A stretch of 64,000 nt of DNA from Subtercola boreus (GCF_003399645.1 NZ_NBXD01000007.1:248001-312000), one strand, 5' to 3'; shown: positions 25,988 through 36,701, numbered from the stretch's first letter. The notes: a model not told the origin generated them from the letters alone. Program-made: numbers and translations.

Positions 25988-27682
25988 ATGCCCGAAATAG
26001 ACATGAAGCCGCGAAGTCGCGTCGTCACCGACGGAATCGAAGCCACCACCTCCCGCGGAATGCTCCGCGCGGTGGGTATGGGCGACGCCGACTGGGAGAA
26101 GCCGCAGATCGGCATCGCGAGCTCGTGGAACGAGATCACCCCCTGCAACCTGTCCCTCGACAGGCTCGCCCAGGCCTCCAAAGAAGGGGTGCACTCGGGC
26201 GGCGGCTACCCCCTGCAGTTCGGCACCATCTCCGTCAGTGACGGCATCTCGATGGGCCATGAGGGCATGCACTTCTCCCTCGTCTCGCGCGAGGTCATCG
26301 CCGACAGCGTCGAGACCGTCATGCAGGCCGAGCGCCTCGACGGCAGCGTGCTGCTGGCCGGATGCGACAAGTCGCTGCCCGGCATGCTGATGGCTGCTGC
26401 CCGGCTCGACCTCGCGAGTGTCTTCCTGTACGCGGGCTCGATCGCTCCGGGCTGGGTGCGGCTCAGCGACGGCACGGAGAAGGACATCACGATCATCGAC
26501 TCCTTCGAGGCCGTCGGCGGCGTCAAGGCCGGCACGATGAGCCAGGAGGACGCCACGCGCATCGAGTGCGCGTTCGCTCCGGGGGAGGGTGCCTGCGGCG
26601 GCATGTACACGGCCAACACCATGGCCTCCGTCGCCGAAGCCCTCGGTATGAGCCTGCCCGGCAGCGCATCCCCCGCCTCTGCCGACCGTCGCCGTGACTA
26701 CTTCGCGCACCGCTCGGGCGAGGCCGTCGTCAACCTGTTGCGCCTCGGGATCACCACCCGCGACATCCTCACCAAAGACGCCTTCGAGAACGCGATCGCC
26801 GTCGCCATGGCGCTCGGCGGCTCGACCAACGTCATCCTGCACCTGCTCGCCATCGCCTACGAGGCCGAGGTCGATCTCACCATCGACGACTTCAACCGCA
26901 TCGGCGACACCATTCCGCACCTCGCCGACATGAAGCCGTTCGGCCAGTACGTCATGAACGACCTCGATCGCCGCGGTGGTCTGCCCGTGCTCATGAAGGC
27001 GCTGCTCGACGCCGGCCTGATGCACGGCGATGCGCTGACCGTGACCGGCAAGACCCTCGCCGAGAACCTCGCCGAGATCGACCCGCCCGCGCTCGACGGA
27101 AAAGTGCTCCGCACGCTCGAGAACCCGATCCACCCCACGGGGGGCCTCACCGTGCTCAAGGGTTCGCTGGCACCCGAGGGCGGTGTCGTCAAGACGGCCG
27201 GTTTCGACGCATCCGTGTTCAAGGGGCCGGCGAAGGTGTTCGAGCGCGAGCGCGCCGCCATGGATGCCCTAACGAACGGTGAGATCCAGCACGGCGACGT
27301 GGTGGTCATCCGCTACGAGGGCCCGAAGGGTGGGCCCGGCATGCGCGAGATGCTCGCGATCACCGCCGCCATCAAGGGCGCGGGCCTCGGCAAAGATGTA
27401 CTACTCTTGACAGACGGCAGATTCTCAGGCGGCACAACCGGACTGTGTATCGGCCACATAGCACCCGAAGCGGTCGACGCAGGACCGATCGCCTTCGTGC
27501 GCGATGGTGATCTGATTCGGGTCGATATCGCAGCTCGCTCGCTCGACCTACTTGTCGATCCGGCAGAGCTAGCAGCCCGCCGTGAAGGCTGGGCTCCGCT
27601 CCCTCCGCGCTATACCCGTGGCGTTCTGGCCAAATACTCCAAGCTCGTGCATTCTGCTGCAGAAGGCGCGATCACGGGCTAG
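25988..27682 (+). CDS. ilvD: Dihydroxy-acid dehydratase
   Basis: A 564-residue iron-sulfur dehydratase that makes 2-oxoisovalerate and 2-oxo-3-methylvalerate, the third step of valine/isoleucine synthesis. Cluster-ligand motifs GCDKSLPGM (Cys126) and [13 protein letters not shown] (Cys203) are present. [15 protein letters not shown] near the C terminus is the usual substrate/metal loop. The length is normal. It is the first of the ilvD-ilvB-small subunit-ilvC run on one strand but has its own leaderless promoter. Confidence 0.97.
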   Translation: MPEIDMKPRSRVVTDGIEATTSRGMLRAVGMGDADWEKPQIGIASSWNEITPCNLSLDRLAQASKEGVHSGGGYPLQFGTISVSDGISMGHEGMHFSLVSREVIADSVETVMQAERLDGSVLLAGCDKSLPGMLMAAARLDLASVFLYAGSIAPGWVRLSDGTEKDITIIDSFEAVGGVKAGTMSQEDATRIECAFAPGEGACGGMYTANTMASVAEALGMSLPGSASPASADRRRDYFAHRSGEAVVNLLRLGITTRDILTKDAFENAIAVAMALGGSTNVILHLLAIAYEAEVDLTIDDFNRIGDTIPHLADMKPFGQYVMNDLDRRGGLPVLMKALLDAGLMHGDALTVTGKTLAENLAEIDPPALDGKVLRTLENPIHPTGGLTVLKGSLAPEGGVVKTAGFDASVFKGPAKVFERERAAMDALTNGEIQHGDVVVIRYEGPKGGPGMREMLAITAAIKGAGLGKDVLLLTDGRFSGGTTGLCIGHIAPEAVDAGPIAFVRDGDLIRVDIAARSLDLLVDPAELAARREGWAPLPPRYTRGVLAKYSKLVHSAAEGAITG

Positions 27683-27757
27683 GCCCCCGCTCGTCTCTGC
27701 GCTCCGGCCTCGCCGGGCGCGGCTGCGGCAACACCATCGTCAAAGGAAAGCCCCCTC

Positions 27758-29581
27758 ATGACCACGGAATCACTTCCCATACCCTCGAACGTCCGTACAG
27801 CCTCCAGGCCCTCGGCCCGCGAGAGCGAACCCGAGCTGCTCACCGGATCGGGCGCCATCCTGCGCTCGCTCGAACTGCTCGGCGTGAAAGACGTCTTCGG
27901 CCTGCCCGGCGGCGCCATCATCCCGTTCTACGACGAACTGATGGCCTCGACGGCCATCCGTCACATCCTGGTGCGGCACGAGCAGGGTGCCGGGCACGCG
28001 GCTGAGGGCTATGCGTCGTCGACGGGCAAGGTCGGGGTCGCCATCGCGACCTCGGGCCCGGGAGCGACGAACCTCGTCACCGCGATCGCCGACGCCTACA
28101 TGGATTCCGTGCCGCTGCTGTGCATCACCGGCCAGATCTTCTCGCACCTGATGGGCACCGACGGTTTTCAGGAGGTCGACATCGTCGGCATCACGATGCC
28201 GATCACCAAGCACTCGTTCCTCGTGACGAAGCCCGAAGACATCCCCGCCACGCTCGCCGCCGCGTACCTCATCGCGTCGACGGGTCGCCCCGGCCCCGTT
28301 CTCGTCGACATCACCAAAGACGCGCAGCAGAACACGGCGCCGTTCGTCTGGCCGTCGAAGGTCGAGCTGCCGGGCTACCGTCCGGTCGTCAAGGCACACG
28401 GCAAGCAGATCCAGGCCGCTGCGGCGCTGCTCGTCGAAGCTCAGCGCCCGGTCTTCTACGTCGGCGGAGGCGTGATCCGGGCATCCGCCTCGGCAGAGCT
28501 GCTGAAGCTCGCCGAACTCACGGGCGCGCCGGTCGTCACCACCCTGATGGCCCGCGGAGCCTTTCCCGACTCTCATCCGCAGGCGCTCGGCATGCCCGGA
28601 ATGCACGGCACCGTGCCCGCGGTGCTGGCGCTGCAGGAGAGCGACCTGCTCATCTCCCTCGGGGCCCGCTTCGATGACCGCGTCACCGGCAAGGTGAGTG
28701 AGTTCGCGCCCGACGCGAAGGTCGTGCACGTCGACATCGACCCCGCCGAGATCTCGAAGATCCGCATCGCCGACGTACCGATCGTGGGCGACGCGCGCGA
28801 CGTGATCGTCGACCTGACCGCCGCGTACGCGGATGCCGTGGCTGCGGCCGACGCCACACCCGACATCGCCGAGTGGTGGGCACGCCTCAACGGGCTCAAG
28901 ACCGAGTTCCCGCTCGGCTACGACGAGCCCGACGACGGCCTGCTCGCACCTCAGTACGTGATCGAGCGCATCGGCCAGATCACCGGCCCCGAGGGTATCT
29001 ACGCCTCGGGAGTCGGGCAGCACCAGATGTGGGCGGCGCAGTTCATCAAGTACGAGCGCCCGAACGCCTGGCTCAACTCCGGTGGCGCCGGAACCATGGG
29101 CTACGGCGTGCCCGCGGCCATGGGTGCGAAGGTCGCGAACCCCGACCGCACGGTCTGGGCGATCGACGGCGACGGCTGCTTCCAGATGACCAACCAGGAG
29201 CTCGCGACCTGCACCATCAACAAGATCCCGATCAAGGTCGCCATCATCAACAACTCCTCGCTCGGCATGGTGCGCCAGTGGCAATCGCTGTTCTACGACG
29301 GCCGGCACTCGTTCACCGACCTGAACACGGGCGACGGAACCATCATGATTCCCGACTTCGTGAAGATGGCCGATGCCTATGGTGCCCTCGGCATCCGGGT
29401 GACCCGCAAAGAAGACGTCGACGCTGCGATCAAGCTGGCGATCGAGACCAACGACCGGCCCGTCGTCATCGACTTCGTGGTGAGCCGCGACTCGATGGTG
29501 TGGCCGATGGTGCCCCAGGGGGTCGGCAACTCCGCGGTTCAGTATGCCCGCGCGCACGCTCCCGAGTGGGAAGAGGAGTAG
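27758..29581 (+). CDS. ilvB: Acetolactate synthase, large (catalytic) subunit
   Basis: A 607-residue ThDP-dependent enzyme condensing pyruvate with pyruvate or 2-oxobutyrate. The catalytic Glu75 lies in [14 protein letters not shown], and the ThDP/Mg motif [14 protein letters not shown] is near residue 470. AAGGAAA precedes the ATG. Its stop lies 4 nt before the GTG of the regulatory subunit, so the two are coupled. Confidence 0.97.
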   Translation: MTTESLPIPSNVRTASRPSARESEPELLTGSGAILRSLELLGVKDVFGLPGGAIIPFYDELMASTAIRHILVRHEQGAGHAAEGYASSTGKVGVAIATSGPGATNLVTAIADAYMDSVPLLCITGQIFSHLMGTDGFQEVDIVGITMPITKHSFLVTKPEDIPATLAAAYLIASTGRPGPVLVDITKDAQQNTAPFVWPSKVELPGYRPVVKAHGKQIQAAAALLVEAQRPVFYVGGGVIRASASAELLKLAELTGAPVVTTLMARGAFPDSHPQALGMPGMHGTVPAVLALQESDLLISLGARFDDRVTGKVSEFAPDAKVVHVDIDPAEISKIRIADVPIVGDARDVIVDLTAAYADAVAAADATPDIAEWWARLNGLKTEFPLGYDEPDDGLLAPQYVIERIGQITGPEGIYASGVGQHQMWAAQFIKYERPNAWLNSGGAGTMGYGVPAAMGAKVANPDRTVWAIDGDGCFQMTNQELATCTINKIPIKVAIINNSSLGMVRQWQSLFYDGRHSFTDLNTGDGTIMIPDFVKMADAYGALGIRVTRKEDVDAAIKLAIETNDRPVVIDFVVSRDSMVWPMVPQGVGNSAVQYARAHAPEWEEE

Positions 29582-29585
29582 ACCC

Positions 29586-30092
29586 GTGAGTCACGTTCTC
29601 TCCCTGCTCGTCGAAGACAAGCCGGGGCTGCTCACCCGTGTCGCGGGGCTGTTCGCCCGCCGCGGGTTCAACATCGAATCCCTCGCCGTCGGATCCAGCG
29701 AGATCGACGGGCTCTCCCGCATCACGGTCGTCGTCGATGTCGAGGAGCTGCCGCTCGAGCAGGTCACGAAGCAACTCAACAAGCTGGTCAACGTCATCAA
29801 GATCGTCGAACTCGACCCGAACCAGTCGGTTCAGCGCGAGCACTTGCTCGTCAAGGTCAAGGTCGACAATTCGACGCGGTCGCACGTTCTCGAGGCCGTG
29901 AACCTGTTCCGTGCACGGGTGGTGGATGTCGCGAGCGACGCCCTCGTCATCGAGGTGACCGGCGACTCCGGTAAGACGAATGCGTTCCTCCGTGTGGTGG
30001 AGCCGTACGGTATCAAGGAGCTGGCGCAGTCCGGCCTCCTCGCGATCGGGCGCGGCAGCAAATCGATCACCGAGCGCGTCTACAAGAACTGA
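29586..30092 (+). CDS. ilvN: Acetolactate synthase, small (regulatory) subunit
   Basis: A 168-residue regulatory partner of the catalytic subunit, giving valine feedback control. The N-terminal ACT domain begins HVLSLLVEDKPGLLTRVAGL, followed by RRGFNIESLAVG. A C-terminal ALS-small domain ends RGSKSITERVY. GTG 29586 has GAGGAG 7 nt upstream, within the end of the preceding gene. In some species the same gene is named ilvH. Confidence 0.96.
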   Translation: MSHVLSLLVEDKPGLLTRVAGLFARRGFNIESLAVGSSEIDGLSRITVVVDVEELPLEQVTKQLNKLVNVIKIVELDPNQSVQREHLLVKVKVDNSTRSHVLEAVNLFRARVVDVASDALVIEVTGDSGKTNAFLRVVEPYGIKELAQSGLLAIGRGSKSITERVYKN

Positions 30093-30185
30093 TCGCCCGC
30101 TCGCGCGGCCGCATCGAATGAATCGCAGCTGCCGGGCATCCTGAACCCAACGTTCGAACCACCCACTAACAACCAAGGAGCATGA

Positions 30186-31217
<1,032 letters not shown>

Positions 31218-31497
31218 CCCTCCGGCCCTCTGGTCCCGGATGCCTCGCCCACTCTGTGTGGCGGGGCATCCGTCGTTCACGGCGCGGGGCGCCGGGCGCG
31301 GGGGGCGTGGGCCGCGAAGCGCGGGGCCGCGAAGCGCGGGGCCGCCCGCAGCCAACGGCGTGGGGGCGCGGGGCGCGAAGCGCGGCGCAGCCGTCGTTTA
31401 CGGCGTGGGGGCGTGGAGCGCGGGGCCGCGAAGCGCGGGGCCGCCCGCAGTCAACGGCGTGGGGGCGTGGAGCGCGGGGCCGCGAAGCGCGGGGCCT

Positions 31498-31568
31498 CCC
31501 ACTCGGACGGAACTTAGCCGATGCGACCCGTATGCGGCACCGATGTGCGTCAACTCCGTCCGAGTGGG
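31498..31568. repeat. Inverted repeat, 17-18-bp arms
   Basis: CCCACTCGGACGGAACTT at 31498-31515 is matched by the complement of AACTCCGTCCGAGTGGG at 31552-31568 with one substitution and one gap. The loop is about 36 nt. Confidence 0.75.
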
Positions 31569-31598
31569 ACGGCAGGCCGCCCAGCCGCTGTCCACCGA

Positions 31599-31717
31599 CC
31601 GGTCGGGGTGCCGCCAGCTGTGGCGCCGCCGGTGGTAGTAAAGCCGGTCGGCGTGCGGCCAGCTGTGGCGCCGCCGGTCGTGGTGCCGCCGGTCGACGTG
31701 CGGCCAGCTGGGCACCG
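31599..31717 (+). repeat. 45-bp tandem repeat, 2.6 copies
   Basis: Copies begin at 31599, 31644 and 31689, each starting CCGGTCG and carrying GCCAGCTG about 14 bp further in. The first two differ at only a few positions. Confidence 0.75.
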
Positions 31718-31849
31718 TGGACCGCAGTGCACTCAGTCGGAACGCCGTCGACCGTCGGATGCCGCCAGCTGGGGCGCCGCCGGTCGCTACCGGATGCACT
31801 TCGACTCGGGCCAGTGCACCGCGCACGCACCAGACGCGCCTGCGCACTC

Positions 31850-31916
31850 CGAACGGACACGCAATCGGTCCTCCGACGCGCTCCGGGGCGCGGATCGCCG
31901 AAAACGGGTCGGTTCG
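31850..31916. repeat. Imperfect inverted repeat with GAACGGACACG arm (family copy C)
   Basis: The left arm CGAACGGACACGCAATCGG (31850-31868) and the reverse complement of 31898-31916 agree at 14 of 19 positions. The arm resembles those at 45893 and 52568. Confidence 0.5.
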
Positions 31917-32051
31917 TGACCGTGGGGTGGGGGGCGGCCCGCAGAACAGGGCCCACCGCATGAAGTGGAGCGGAGCGGTGCGGGCCGGAGCGCGGGCCGG
32001 CGGCGCTCCACGGCGGAGGGCCGGCGGCGCTCCGCGGCGTTCCGCGGCGGG

Positions 32052-32429
32052 TCAGGGGTGGTGGATCGCGTTGGTGAGGATGCCGCGGGTGGTGAGTGCG
32101 GTACCCACGGCCTGGTCGAGTTCGGTGAAGACCTCGGCCGAGCGGGAGACCCCGATGACGCCGCCGAGTGCTCCTGCACCGCTGCTGCGGCCGAGTCGCG
32201 CCACGAGCTGGCCCTCGAGGTCGAAGAACTCCATCCGGTACTCCAGGCGTTGCCTGTCGCGGCCGGCGAAAGCCCCGAGCAGCATGGTGGTCGTCGCGTT
32301 CCCGCGCGTCACATCCCAGCCCCCGATCGCAGACGTCGACACCTCGAACCCCTGCGATCGCAGGGCCGCCGCGAGCACGGCCCGCGCCGCATCGTGGTCG
32401 CCGGTGATGAAGTAGTCGACAGCGCTCAT
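32052..32429 (-). CDS. Conserved hypothetical protein (125 aa)
   Basis: A small soluble protein with an alpha/beta character (FFDLEGQLVARLGRSSGAGALGG). There is no signal peptide, TM segment or known motif. The frame extends further upstream, but ATG 32429 is supported by a leaderless promoter (TACGAT at 32436-32441). It is divergent from the repeat-containing membrane protein at 32498, across only 68 bp holding both leaderless promoters. Confidence 0.6.
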   Translation of the reverse strand: MSAVDYFITGDHDAARAVLAAALRSQGFEVSTSAIGGWDVTRGNATTTMLLGAFAGRDRQRLEYRMEFFDLEGQLVARLGRSSGAGALGGVIGVSRSAEVFTELDQAVGTALTTRGILTNAIHHP

Positions 32430-32435
32430 GCGGCC

Positions 32436-32441
32436 ATCGTA
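32436..32441 (-). promoter_or_regulatory. -10 element TACGAT, leaderless promoter
   Basis: On the minus strand TACGAT ends 6 nt before ATG 32429. Confidence 0.5.
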
Positions 32442-32485
32442 GTGAACCGCTGACGCCACCGCCTCGGAATACCCGGGCGACCGGA

Positions 32486-32491
32486 TACCCT
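32486..32491 (+). promoter_or_regulatory. -10 element TACCCT, leaderless promoter
   Basis: TACCCT ends 6 nt before ATG 32498 and there is no ribosome site. Confidence 0.45.
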
Positions 32492-32497
32492 GAACCC

Positions 32498-33385
32498 ATG
32501 GCACGCGACCCCGACGACGACGCTCTCAGCTGGGGCGACGAGAACGACCCCACGTATGTCGCCGCCCATCCGGCCGCACTCGACGAAGACGACCTCGAAG
32601 AGGACATCCCCGTCGTCGACCCCTTCAGTTCGGCCGCTCTCGCGCCGCCCCTCCCACCGCAGGCCCCCGCTCCAGACGCGAGCGTCGCGCCCGCGTCGGC
32701 GTCGATCCGTGAAACGCAGCAGGCTCCGGATGCGCACAGCGCCTCGCCCGAGAGCACGGTCGGCGTGCCAGAGCGGCAGGCTTCGGATGCGCACGGCGCC
32801 TCGCCCGAGAGCACGGTCGGCGTGCCAGAGCAGCAGGCTCCGGATGCGCACGACGCCTCACCCAGCAGCACGGTCGGCGCGCCGCAGCGCGGTCGCGACG
32901 CTGCGGCCCCGGCCCCGGCCCCGTCAACGTCAGCCGCCAGGCGTTCCGCGGAACCCGCCAACAGCTACCCGAAGGTGGCCGACCGCGCCACCGCGGGCAC
33001 CGGGACCGGCTCGTACGCCGCCAGCACGAACGCGTCCAGCGCCATGGATGACACCGATGCCGCGGCAGAGCACGAACTCGCCGACGCCGAACGGGAGACG
33101 CAGCAGCTCGGTTCCGCCGCACTCATCACGTTCAGCATCATCGGTGGAATCTTCCTGCTGTACACGGTGGGGTGGCTGGTGACGTTCATCCGCAACCCGG
33201 TCGACCCGTCGGGTCTCGCCGGCATCGTGCAGAACGCACAGGGCATCCTCGCGATCGCGGCCCCGGCGCTCTGGTTCATCGTGACCCTGCTGGTCGCGGC
33301 GCGGCGGAAGGTGTCGGTGCGGATCGTCTGGCTGGCAATCGGAATCGCCGTGCTGCTGCCCTGGCCCTTCCTGACAGGATATTGA
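32498..33385 (+). CDS. Repeat-containing membrane protein of unknown function
   Basis: This 295-residue protein has an acidic, Pro/Ala-rich cytoplasmic N-terminal half, then two or three TM segments (about 208-230, 245-265 and 275-292). Residues 75-131 are three tandem 19-residue repeats (QAPDAHSASPESTVGVPE-type). From memory, homologues in Microbacteriaceae are sometimes labelled 'DNA polymerase III gamma/tau' because of the Pro/Ala-rich part. The membrane segments contradict that. It is followed 4 bp later by another membrane protein, so the two probably work together. Confidence 0.68.
   Translation: MARDPDDDALSWGDENDPTYVAAHPAALDEDDLEEDIPVVDPFSSAALAPPLPPQAPAPDASVAPASASIRETQQAPDAHSASPESTVGVPERQASDAHGASPESTVGVPEQQAPDAHDASPSSTVGAPQRGRDAAAPAPAPSTSAARRSAEPANSYPKVADRATAGTGTGSYAASTNASSAMDDTDAAAEHELADAERETQQLGSAALITFSIIGGIFLLYTVGWLVTFIRNPVDPSGLAGIVQNAQGILAIAAPALWFIVTLLVAARRKVSVRIVWLAIGIAVLLPWPFLTGY
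32720..32890 (+). repeat. 57-bp in-frame tandem repeat, three copies
   Basis: The repeat lies inside the gene 32498-33385, and each 57-bp unit encodes 19 residues. Copies one and two are the most alike; the third is diverged. Confidence 0.8.
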
Positions 33386-33389
33386 CGCC

Positions 33390-33779
33390 ATGACCTCTGC
33401 CTCAGCCGCCCCCTCGGCCGACTCTCTGCCCGCACCCCGACCGATCAAGCACGTGCGCGGCCGCGCCGGCTGGATCGTCGCTGTCGTCTTCGCGTTCCTG
33501 TACGCGCTGGCCGCGTTCCAGGGGCTGTCGAACTTCATCGGGCTCACCCAGTCGTTCTCGACCGTCGGTGTCGTGATGCCCGGCAATGCCCTGATCGCCC
33601 TCATCGGCCTCATTGCGGCGCCCATCCTCGTCTTCGCGCTGGTGCTCTGGGGAACGCGCCGCGCGCGCACCGTCTCGGCCGTGCTGGTGTACCTCGTGGG
33701 GTTCGCGGTGGTGGCGGTCATCACGCTCGACCTGCAGAGTCTCTACCGCAGCATCGTTCCGTTCATCATCCCGGTCTGA
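33390..33779 (+). CDS. Small membrane protein, about three TM segments
   Basis: A 129-residue protein with a polar, Ser/Ala/Pro-rich N terminus (about 25 residues) and hydrophobic segments at about 27-47, 62-86 and 95-116. It starts 4 bp after the preceding membrane protein, so coupling and a shared complex are likely. No known domain is recognisable. Confidence 0.65.
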   Translation: MTSASAAPSADSLPAPRPIKHVRGRAGWIVAVVFAFLYALAAFQGLSNFIGLTQSFSTVGVVMPGNALIALIGLIAAPILVFALVLWGTRRARTVSAVLVYLVGFAVVAVITLDLQSLYRSIVPFIIPV

Positions 33780-33785
33780 CCCGCG

Positions 33786-33978
33786 GCGGAGGCCCCGCCG
33801 AGCATCCGGAGCCGTACCCGCCCGCGCGGCGCGGCCCGCCGCGGAGGCCCTGCCGAGCATCCGGTGCCGTACCCGCCCGCGCGGCGCGGCCCGCCGCGGA
33901 GGCCCTGCCGAGCATCCGGTGCCGTACCCGCCCGCGCGGCGCGGCCCGCGGCGGAGGCCCCGCCGAGCATCCGGAGCC
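33786..33978. repeat. 55-bp tandem repeat, 3.5 copies
   Basis: Copies begin at 33786, 33841, 33896 and 33951, exactly 55 bp apart. Each contains GCCGAGCATCCGG, and the full copies also contain CCGTACCCGCCCGCGCGG. The array fills the gap between convergent genes. No ORF in it looks real. Confidence 0.9.
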
Positions 33979-33984
33979 CGCCTG

Positions 33985-34383
33985 TCAGCCCCGCGCCACG
34001 AACAGCAGCAGAGCGATGAGCACCAGCTGCCCGACAGTGCGCGGCACGAGCGGCACAGCCACGGCACCGAAGCGCTCACGCTTGCCGGCGGCGTAGGCGT
34101 TCGCCGGGAACACCGCCACGAGGAACACCGCCAGCGCGAACGCCGCTGCGAGCCGGAGCGCCGGCACCAGAAGTCCCACCCCGCCCGCCACTTCGCACAG
34201 CCCCGTCAGGAACACGAGGGTGCGAGGGCTCAGGATGCCCGTGAACCGCATCGACGGCGGAATCATCGCGGCCATCGTTCGGGCCGACTTCGGCACGAAG
34301 TGGTTCACGCCCATGAAGACGAACAGCGCGGCCAGGGCAACCGTCACGGCAGCGTGGATGACGTGAGGAGTCTCAGGGTTCAT
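33985..34383 (-). CDS. DoxX-like membrane protein
   Basis: A 132-residue protein with four TM segments and the DoxX-type start FVFMGVNHFVPKSARTMAAM followed by PRTLVFLTGLCEVAGGVGL. DoxX-family proteins sit in the cytoplasmic membrane and are linked to redox or thiol stress, but the molecular role here is unknown. It is divergent from serA. CACAAT ends 6 nt before the ATG, so it too may be leaderless, although GGGAG is also present. Confidence 0.8.
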   Translation of the reverse strand: MNPETPHVIHAAVTVALAALFVFMGVNHFVPKSARTMAAMIPPSMRFTGILSPRTLVFLTGLCEVAGGVGLLVPALRLAAAFALAVFLVAVFPANAYAAGKRERFGAVAVPLVPRTVGQLVLIALLLFVARG

Positions 34384-34467
34384 GCTCCCATTGTGCGGGG
34401 CACTAAAGTTGAGGGGCTACGTCGCCCGCGACCCCGCCGCCGGCGCTTCACCGTAAGGAATCGCTTC

Positions 34468-36057
34468 GTGTCAAAACCGGTCGTGCTGATCGCAGAAGAA
34501 CTTTCCCCCGCCACCGTCGAGGCCCTCGGCCCCGACTTCGACGTCGTGAACGTCGACGGAACCGACCGGCCCGCTCTCCTGTCGGCCCTGGCGACGGCCG
34601 ACGCCATCCTGGTGCGCTCGGCCACGAAGGTCGATGAAGAGGCGATCGCCGCCGCCCCGAACCTCAAGGTGGTCGCGCGTGCGGGCGTCGGGCTCGACAA
34701 TGTCGACATCAAGGCCGCGACCACTGCCGGCGTGATGGTCGTCAACGCCCCCACGTCGAACATCATCTCGGCCGCCGAACTGACGGTCGGCCACATCCTG
34801 AGCCTGGCACGTCACATTCCCGCGGCGCACAGTGCGCTCGCCCAGGGGCAGTGGAAGCGGTCGAAGTACACCGGCGTCGAGCTCTACGAGAAGACGATCG
34901 GCATCATCGGCCTCGGGCGCATCGGCGCGCTCATTACGGCCCGCATGCAGGCGTTCGGCACCAACGTCGTCGCCTACGACCCCTACATCACGTCGGCGCG
35001 CGCGCAGCAGCTCGGCGTCACGCTGCTCAGCCTCGACGAGCTGCTCGCCCAGAGCGACTTCATCACGATCCACATGCCGAAGACGCCCGAGACGACCGGC
35101 ATGATCAGTGACGACCAGCTCGCTCTGATGAAGCCGACCGCGTTCATCGTGAACGTCGCTCGCGGTGGGCTCATCGACGAGGATGCGCTGGTCCGCGCGC
35201 TCACCACGGGCGTCATCGCGGGAGCGGGCCTCGACGTCTTCGTCAGCGAGCCGCCCACCGACCACAGGCTGCTCGGGCTCGAGAACGTCGTCGTGACGCC
35301 CCACCTCGGAGCGTCGACCGACGAAGCGCAGGAGAAGGCCGGCGTCTCGGTGGCCAAGTCGGTGCGCCTGGCGCTGTCGGGCGAGCTGGTTCCGGATGCC
35401 GTCAACGTCGCAGGCGGAGTCATCGACCCGAGCGTACGGCCGGGTATCGCCCTCGTCGAGAAGCTCGGGCAGGTGTTCTCCGGTCTCGCGGGCAGCCCGC
35501 TGACCAGCGTGGACGTCGTCGTTCGCGGCGAGATCGCCGGGTTCGACGTGAGCGTCCTGAAGCTCGCTGCGCTGAAGGGCATCTTCACCAATGTGGTGAG
35601 CGAGACGGTGTCGTACGTGAACGCCCCGCTGCTCGCGGAACAGCGCGGGGTGACGGTTCGGTTGATCACCGATCCGGTCTCCGAGGAGTACCGCAACATC
35701 ATCCAGCTCTCCGGCGCGCTCAGCGACGGGTCGCAGATCTCCGTGGCGGGCACGCTGACCGGTACGAAGCAGATCGAGAAGATCGTCGAGATCAACGGGT
35801 ACGACGTCGAGGTTCCGTTCGCCCAGCACCTTCTGGTGATGATGTACGACGACCGCCCCGGCATCGTCGCGGTCTACGGCAAGGAGTTCGGCGAGGCGTC
35901 GATCAACATCGCGGGCATGCAGATCGCGCGCACGGCAGCGGGCGGCAAGGCGCTGAGCGTGCTGACGATCGACTCGCCCGCCCCCGAGGAGCTGCTCGAC
36001 CGCGTACGCACCGCGATCGCCGCCGACGTGCTGACCGAGATCGACATCACCGACTGA
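34468..36057 (+). CDS. serA: D-3-phosphoglycerate dehydrogenase
   Basis: A 529-residue long-form enzyme, the first step of serine synthesis. The N-terminal catalytic and NAD domains show GRIGALITARM, VNVARGGLIDEDAL and the active-site His region VTPHLGASTDEAQEKAG. They are followed by an intervening (ASB) domain and a C-terminal ACT domain (DDRPGIVAVYG) that usually gives serine feedback inhibition. GTG 34468 has AAGGA 8 nt upstream. It lies between branched-chain amino acid genes. Confidence 0.96.
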   Translation: MSKPVVLIAEELSPATVEALGPDFDVVNVDGTDRPALLSALATADAILVRSATKVDEEAIAAAPNLKVVARAGVGLDNVDIKAATTAGVMVVNAPTSNIISAAELTVGHILSLARHIPAAHSALAQGQWKRSKYTGVELYEKTIGIIGLGRIGALITARMQAFGTNVVAYDPYITSARAQQLGVTLLSLDELLAQSDFITIHMPKTPETTGMISDDQLALMKPTAFIVNVARGGLIDEDALVRALTTGVIAGAGLDVFVSEPPTDHRLLGLENVVVTPHLGASTDEAQEKAGVSVAKSVRLALSGELVPDAVNVAGGVIDPSVRPGIALVEKLGQVFSGLAGSPLTSVDVVVRGEIAGFDVSVLKLAALKGIFTNVVSETVSYVNAPLLAEQRGVTVRLITDPVSEEYRNIIQLSGALSDGSQISVAGTLTGTKQIEKIVEINGYDVEVPFAQHLLVMMYDDRPGIVAVYGKEFGEASINIAGMQIARTAAGGKALSVLTIDSPAPEELLDRVRTAIAADVLTEIDITD

Positions 36058-36101
36058 GCCCCGCGCGCCGCTGGCGACGGGGTGCAGCGCGGGCGGGCGG
36101 G

Positions 36102-36695
36102 TCAGGCGCGGGCGCGCGCCTCGACGAGGGTGGTGACGAGGGCGATGACCTCGTTCATGTCGTCGCTTCGGGGGTCGATTTCGCCGAGGCCGCCAGGCAG
36201 TAGCGCCGAGTTGTAGTAGAGGCCGTCGCCGATCAGCATGATGGTGCGGGCGAGGGCCCGGTCGCCCACGACCTCGACGATCACGTCGTACCACGCGACC
36301 TGCATCGCCTTGAGCGCGTCGCGGGCCTGCGGATGCGAGCCCTGCGCCAGTCGGGTCGTCGCGATGATCGCCCGGTCGAGGTCGCTCTGCAGGTTGAGTG
36401 AGCTGCGCAGGAAGTAGTCGATCGGGCCGGTCTCGGCCGTGCGGATGCGCTCCACATCGATGTCGACGAGACCGACCAGGCGCAGCAGGAGGCCCTCGAC
36501 GAGGGCATCCTTCGAGCCGAAGTGGTAGAGCAGCCCGCCCTTGCTCACGCCGGCCTCGGTCGCCGTGGCCTCGAGCGTGGCTGCACGTTCACCCTGCGTG
36601 ATCAGGATCTGCTCGAACGCGTCGAGCACCCGGTCGCGAGCCGAGGGGTGTGGCGCGGACGGGCGCTGCGCTGACGGAGGGGGCGCGGATGGCAT
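36102..36695 (-). CDS. TetR-family regulator of the divergent MFS transporter
   Basis: This 197-residue regulator has an N-terminal helix-turn-helix (about 22-68; ATATEAGVSKGGLLYHFGSKDALVEG) and a ligand-binding domain with an aromatic YYNS near the end. It faces an MFS pump gene across 131 bp that contains a palindrome inside the pump promoter, so it most likely represses the pump and is released by an exported drug-like molecule. ATG 36695 is fixed by TACGAT 6 nt upstream on the minus strand. Confidence 0.9.
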   Translation of the reverse strand: MPSAPPPSAQRPSAPHPSARDRVLDAFEQILITQGERAATLEATATEAGVSKGGLLYHFGSKDALVEGLLLRLVGLVDIDVERIRTAETGPIDYFLRSSLNLQSDLDRAIIATTRLAQGSHPQARDALKAMQVAWYDVIVEVVGDRALARTIMLIGDGLYYNSALLPGGLGEIDPRSDDMNEVIALVTTLVEARARA

Positions 36696-36701
36696 GCGCC
36701 C

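Larger units (their letters stand above)
31218..32051. repeat. Gene-free block of nested tandem and inverted repeats
   Basis: This is an 834-bp GC-rich stretch after ilvC. From about 31290 to 31497 it consists of variants of GGGGCCGCGAAGCGC set in a longer unit that includes CCCGCAGTCAACGGCGTGG. A long inverted repeat (31498-31568), a 45-bp tandem repeat (31599-31717, with a partial copy at 31759-31794) and another inverted repeat (31850-31916) follow. ORFs run through on several frames and both strands, but all are repetitive Ala/Pro/Arg/Gly sequence with no domain. I see no gene. Confidence 0.7.

Noticed and set aside
27683-27757. Leader peptide or attenuator before ilvB
   Set aside because: Only 75 bp, no run of Leu/Val/Ile codons and no terminator/antiterminator hairpins.
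27770-29557. 595-codon minus-strand frame opposite ilvB
   Set aside because: Shadow frame typical of GC-rich coding DNA; the plus-strand protein is a textbook acetolactate synthase.
31290-31497. Possible CRISPR array from short repeated units after ilvC
   Set aside because: Units are nested and unevenly spaced with no unique spacers, and there are no cas genes.
33786-33978. 55-bp array considered as a CRISPR or origin iteron set
   Set aside because: The whole 55-bp period is conserved with no variable spacers; no replication gene nearby.
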